A stretch of DNA of 7,188 bases from CAZUFB01 sp048173955 (lineage in GTDB: Bacteria > Actinomycetota > Coriobacteriia > Coriobacteriales > UMGS124). Under the pieces are notes generated by a model. It saw only the letters and a list, made by a program, of their open reading frames with translations. It had not been told where the DNA came from and did no database searches. Positions within the stretch are counted from its first letter, which is position 1. The number at the start of each line of letters is the position of its first letter. Positions 5,363 through 7,188 of the stretch are shown in pieces. A program made the position numbers and the translations under genes. The stretch lies in the NCBI GenBank assembly GCA_048173955.1, contig DBEYOB010000015.1, forward strand, positions 1-7,188, written 5' to 3'.

Positions 5363-6196
5363 GTGGAGGACGCGTTCTACGAGTTCATCAGCGACTTCGG
5401 CTACCTGGCCGTGGGCCTGCTCATCTTCCTCGAGAACGTCTTCCCGCCCATACCCAGCGAGCTCATCCTGCCTTTGGCGGGGTTTCTCGCCGACCCGACC
5501 GACATGTGGTTGCCCGGGGTCATCGCGAGCGCCACGGCGGGCGCGGTGTTGGGGGCGTTCGTGCTCTACGGGGTGGGCCGGCTGCTCTCGCGCGAACGGC
5601 TCACGCACTTCTTCGAGACGCGGCCCATGCGGCTGCTCGGCTTCAAGGGTGACGACATCGGCAAGGCCGTCGGTTGGTTCGACCGCAAAGGCCAGATCAC
5701 CGTGCTCGTCTGCCGCTGCGTGCCAGTGGTGCGCAGCCTCATCTCGATCCCGGCGGGCACGGCCAAGATGAACCCCGTGCGTTTCTGCGTGTACACGCTC
5801 GCGGGGTCGGCCGTGTGGAACACCCTGCTGTGCTCGCTCGGCTTTGCGGCCGGGTCGGCCTGGGAAGAGGTCACCGAGCAGGCCGAATGGGTGTCGGACA
5901 TCGTGAAATACGTCATTGTCGTGCTCGTGGTGGTCGCCGTGGTGTGGTGGGTCGCCAAGCGGATCCTGCCCAACGTGCGGCGCGGGCGCGCGACCGAGGG
6001 TGCGGTCGATAACGCGGGCAACGCAAGCTCCGCAGAGGGCGCGGACGTTGCGAAGGGCGCAGGCGAGGGCGCGGGCGGGATTGCAGGAAACGTAAGCGCC
6101 ACGGAGGGCGCAGACAAAGGCGTAGGCGACGTCGCATGCAACGATGCGAGGCGGGGCCGCGAGGCAGGCGGCGGTCCGGAGAACCAAAACCGCTGA
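5363..6196 (+). CDS. DedA-family inner membrane protein (VTT/SNARE-associated domain)
   Basis: DedA proteins are membrane proteins linked to lipid-carrier (undecaprenyl phosphate) or phospholipid translocation and membrane homeostasis. Family hallmarks are visible: FLENVFPPIPSE at 22-33, the glycine-rich helix AGAVLGAFVLYGVGRLL at 59-75, CRCVPVVRSLISIPAG at 117-132 with the two conserved arginines R118 and R124, and GSAVWNTLLCSLGF at 148-161. Hydrophobic segments lie at about 13-31, 49-71, 112-132, 140-163 and 180-198. The GTG start at 5363 follows GAAAGG at a good distance. The core ends near residue 205. The last 70 residues are a hydrophilic Gly/Ala/Asp/Glu-rich tail with 23-residue periodicity (AEGAD at 224-228, TEGAD at 247-251; AGN at 218 and 241), unusual for the family. 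It stands alone, divergent from the capsule operon. Confidence 0.9.
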   Translation: MEDAFYEFISDFGYLAVGLLIFLENVFPPIPSELILPLAGFLADPTDMWLPGVIASATAGAVLGAFVLYGVGRLLSRERLTHFFETRPMRLLGFKGDDIGKAVGWFDRKGQITVLVCRCVPVVRSLISIPAGTAKMNPVRFCVYTLAGSAVWNTLLCSLGFAAGSAWEEVTEQAEWVSDIVKYVIVVLVVVAVVWWVAKRILPNVRRGRATEGAVDNAGNASSAEGADVAKGAGEGAGGIAGNVSATEGADKGVGDVACNDARRGREAGGGPENQNR

Positions 6197-6205
6197 CGGA
6201 ACCGG

Positions 6206-6229
6206 GGCGGCCAAAGCGCCGAAGCCGCC
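6206..6229 (+). terminator. Possible weak terminator hairpin after the dedA-like gene
   Basis: GGCGGC (6206-6211) pairs with GCCGCC (6224-6229) around a 12-base loop, starting 10 bases after the stop codon. A second small stem, GGCG with CGCC, follows at 6236-6247. There is no T tract after either, so this is at best a Rho-assisted terminator. Confidence 0.3.
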
Positions 6230-6600
6230 GTGAGAGGCGGGACCGCCGAGCGGGGCAGGGGCCGCCGGGAATCATCGCCGGTGGCAAGCGTCGTCCAGCA
6301 AGAGGCGGTCGTTCAATTTCGGCCATTTTGGCTATCAAAAGTTGAGTTGACAACCGGTAGGGGTGATATTGAACGGACGCAGCGCCCGCCCCCTTCTTCT
6401 CCCGTTCCCTTTACGTACATACCGATGGGGCCTGGAAACCAAAGACGCAGGTAAACACGTTGTAGCGAGACATCGCTTTCTCTTTGTGGTCTTTCAGGGC
6501 CTTTCGACGCCAAAGGTTTCACATAATGGGACACCCCGATCCGTTCAATATCCGACCCAATGGCTGATGTGTCAAATATTGATAGTCAATTCGGGCGAAA
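6230..6600. other. AT-richer gap between the dedA-like gene and the IS110 element
   Basis: No gene is supported; the longest open frames (for example minus strand 6534-6313) have no recognisable domain. Composition drops in GC from about 6300 compared with both sides. A short dyad ATTGATAGTCAAT occurs at 6578-6590 and a second imperfect one (CCTTT/AAAGG) at 6500-6516. The stretch 6515-6537 resembles an insertion-sequence end, but no transposase accompanies it. This is the left flank into which the IS110 element would have inserted. Confidence 0.4.
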
Positions 6601-6609
6601 GTGAACACC

Positions 6610-6615
6610 GATAAT
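6610..6615 (+). promoter_or_regulatory. -10 box for the candidate bridge RNA
   Basis: GATAAT matches the sigma-70 -10 consensus at five of six positions and predicts a transcription start near 6622, just before the first long stem at 6629. There is no -35 box 16-18 bases upstream. In IS110 elements the bridge RNA promoter is known to be completed when the right and left ends join in the excised circle, so a lone -10 inside the left end fits. Confidence 0.5.
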
Positions 6616-6621
6616 GTCATA

Positions 6622-6830
6622 CGAGCGAGGACGGGGGCTGCCTTGGGAGCGAACTGACGCCGACGGCTGTCCCTGAATCGAGGTGGCGCCCCCGTCCCCG
6701 CCGGTCCGGGGCGGCCCGGCCTGACCCAATAGGAGCCTGGCGCGCCCCGCGGGACCGAGACACCCGCATGGTAGCAGCCCGATCGGTGTACTGTCGACCC
6801 CGCCGCCCCGGACCGCAGGGCAGGGCTCTT
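6622..6830 (+). ncRNA. Candidate IS110 bridge RNA
   Basis: Bridge RNAs of IS110 elements carry a target-binding and a donor-binding loop that direct the recombinase to both DNA partners. Here two long stem-loops stand side by side, four bases apart. The first has GGACGGGGGC (6629-6638) pairing with GCCCCCGTCC (6688-6697), continued by GCC/GGC (6640-6642 with 6685-6687) past one bulged base. Inside it, a short stem (6656-6671) splits the loop into two arms of about 13 bases, 6643-6655 and 6672-6684, in the positions of the left and right target guides. The second has a perfect 14-bp stem (6702-6715 with 6802-6815) around an 86-base loop with an inner hairpin (6749-6753 with 6763-6767). The stems are directly visible; the function is inferred from position and architecture. 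Ends are approximate. Confidence 0.68.
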
Positions 6831-6848
6831 CGCGGACGGAGGCGGGTC

Positions 6849-7188
6849 ATGAGGGTCGAGTTCGGGCCGGACGAGAGGGCCGGCAGGTCGGTGGCGGGCG
6901 TGGACACGCACTCCCAGGAGCACTGGCTGTGCGTCCTGGGGGAGCACGGCGAGAGGCTGCTGTCGGAGCGCTTCGGCGCCGACGGGGACGGCGTCGGGGC
7001 GCTGGTGGCCGCCCTGGGAGACCCCGCCGGGGTGCTCGCCGTGGGGGTCGAGGGCACCTCCTCCTACGGCGCGGCGCTCACGCGCGCCCTGCTCGACTCG
7101 GGGTTCCGCGTCTTCGAGGTCACCAGGCCCAGGAGGGAGCGGCGCGGGGCGCGCAAGAGCGACGCCGCCGACGCCGAGCGCGCCGCCT
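6849..7188 (+). CDS. IS110-family transposase (DEDD recombinase), N-terminal part
   Basis: The first 113 residues of an IS110-type recombinase; the gene runs off the window. The RuvC-like DEDD domain is visible with all four acidic residues: D19 in AGVDTHSQEH, E68 in VGVEGTSSYG, and D105 and D108 in KSDAADAERA. These enzymes act with a second, serine-containing Tnp domain (not in view) and a bridge RNA to insert and excise the element without a hairpin or TSD-type mechanism. The ATG follows GGAGG (6838-6842) at six bases, the strongest ribosome binding site in the window. No disabling change is seen in the visible part, so the element may be active. Confidence 0.92.
   Translation, partial: MRVEFGPDERAGRSVAGVDTHSQEHWLCVLGEHGERLLSERFGADGDGVGALVAALGDPAGVLAVGVEGTSSYGAALTRALLDSGFRVFEVTRPRRERRGARKSDAADAERAA

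Larger units (their letters stand above)
6601..7188 (+). mobile_element. IS110-family insertion sequence, left part (truncated by window edge)
   Basis: The transposase start at 6849 and a roughly 230-base structured non-coding left end show an IS110-group element (IS110 rather than IS1111 arrangement, because the structured RNA region precedes the gene). IS110 elements have no conspicuous terminal inverted repeats and make little or no target duplication, so the exact left end cannot be fixed. It should lie at or just before 6605, where the sequence complementary to the candidate donor guide begins. The right end is outside the window. Confidence 0.7.

Noticed and set aside
5106..5771. Alternative gene start upstream of the dedA-like gene
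   Set aside because: This frame differs from the DedA frame, which has the family motifs, and it reads as arginine/serine-rich nonsense through the dedA-like gene.
6519..6947. A 142-codon minus-strand frame opposite the IS110 left end
   Set aside because: It covers the paired RNA structure and the transposase start on the opposite strand and looks like a GC-driven shadow.

Overview
The window is GC-rich (AT-richer only around 4890-4960 and 6300-6620) and uses GTG and TTG starts. It pairs a compact polysaccharide operon with NusG-like specialised antiterminators. This suggests a high-GC Gram-positive bacterium, most likely of the Coriobacteriia (Eggerthella/Gordonibacter/Olsenella type). That placement is inference from composition and gene content; no ribosomal or other taxonomic marker is present.

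Left part, minus strand (about 4900 down to 177): the head of a capsule or exopolysaccharide locus. In transcription order it holds a long structured leader, a NusG-family protein with an unusual N-terminal extension (4331-3477), a 491-base leader-like gap with competing hairpins, a second shorter NusG-family protein (2985-2458), a monotopic phosphoglycosyl transferase that starts inside the end of that gene (2489-1554), and ManC, a mannose-1-phosphate guanylyltransferase with a degenerate cupin domain (1538-177). The likely logic is that the NusG paralogues let RNA polymerase read through a long operon, the transferase primes the undecaprenyl-phosphate carrier, and ManC supplies GDP-mannose. 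A G9 tract and a 9-bp tandem repeat in the first nusG-like gene make it a candidate phase-variable switch.

Middle (4332-5362): about 1 kb between divergent genes with no convincing gene. It contains a cluster of inverted repeats just upstream of the first nusG-like gene, an AT-rich promoter-like island, and a degenerate repeat array with a roughly 14-bp period.

Right part, plus strand: a DedA-family membrane protein (5363-6196) with a Gly/Ala-rich, internally repeated C-terminal tail; an AT-richer gap; then the left end of an IS110-family element whose transposase begins at 6849 and runs off the window. The roughly 230 bases before the transposase fold into two adjacent long stem-loops with the layout of an IS110 bridge RNA, with a -10 box just upstream and an 8-base complementarity between the putative donor guide and the putative left end. 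This is the most interesting part of the window.
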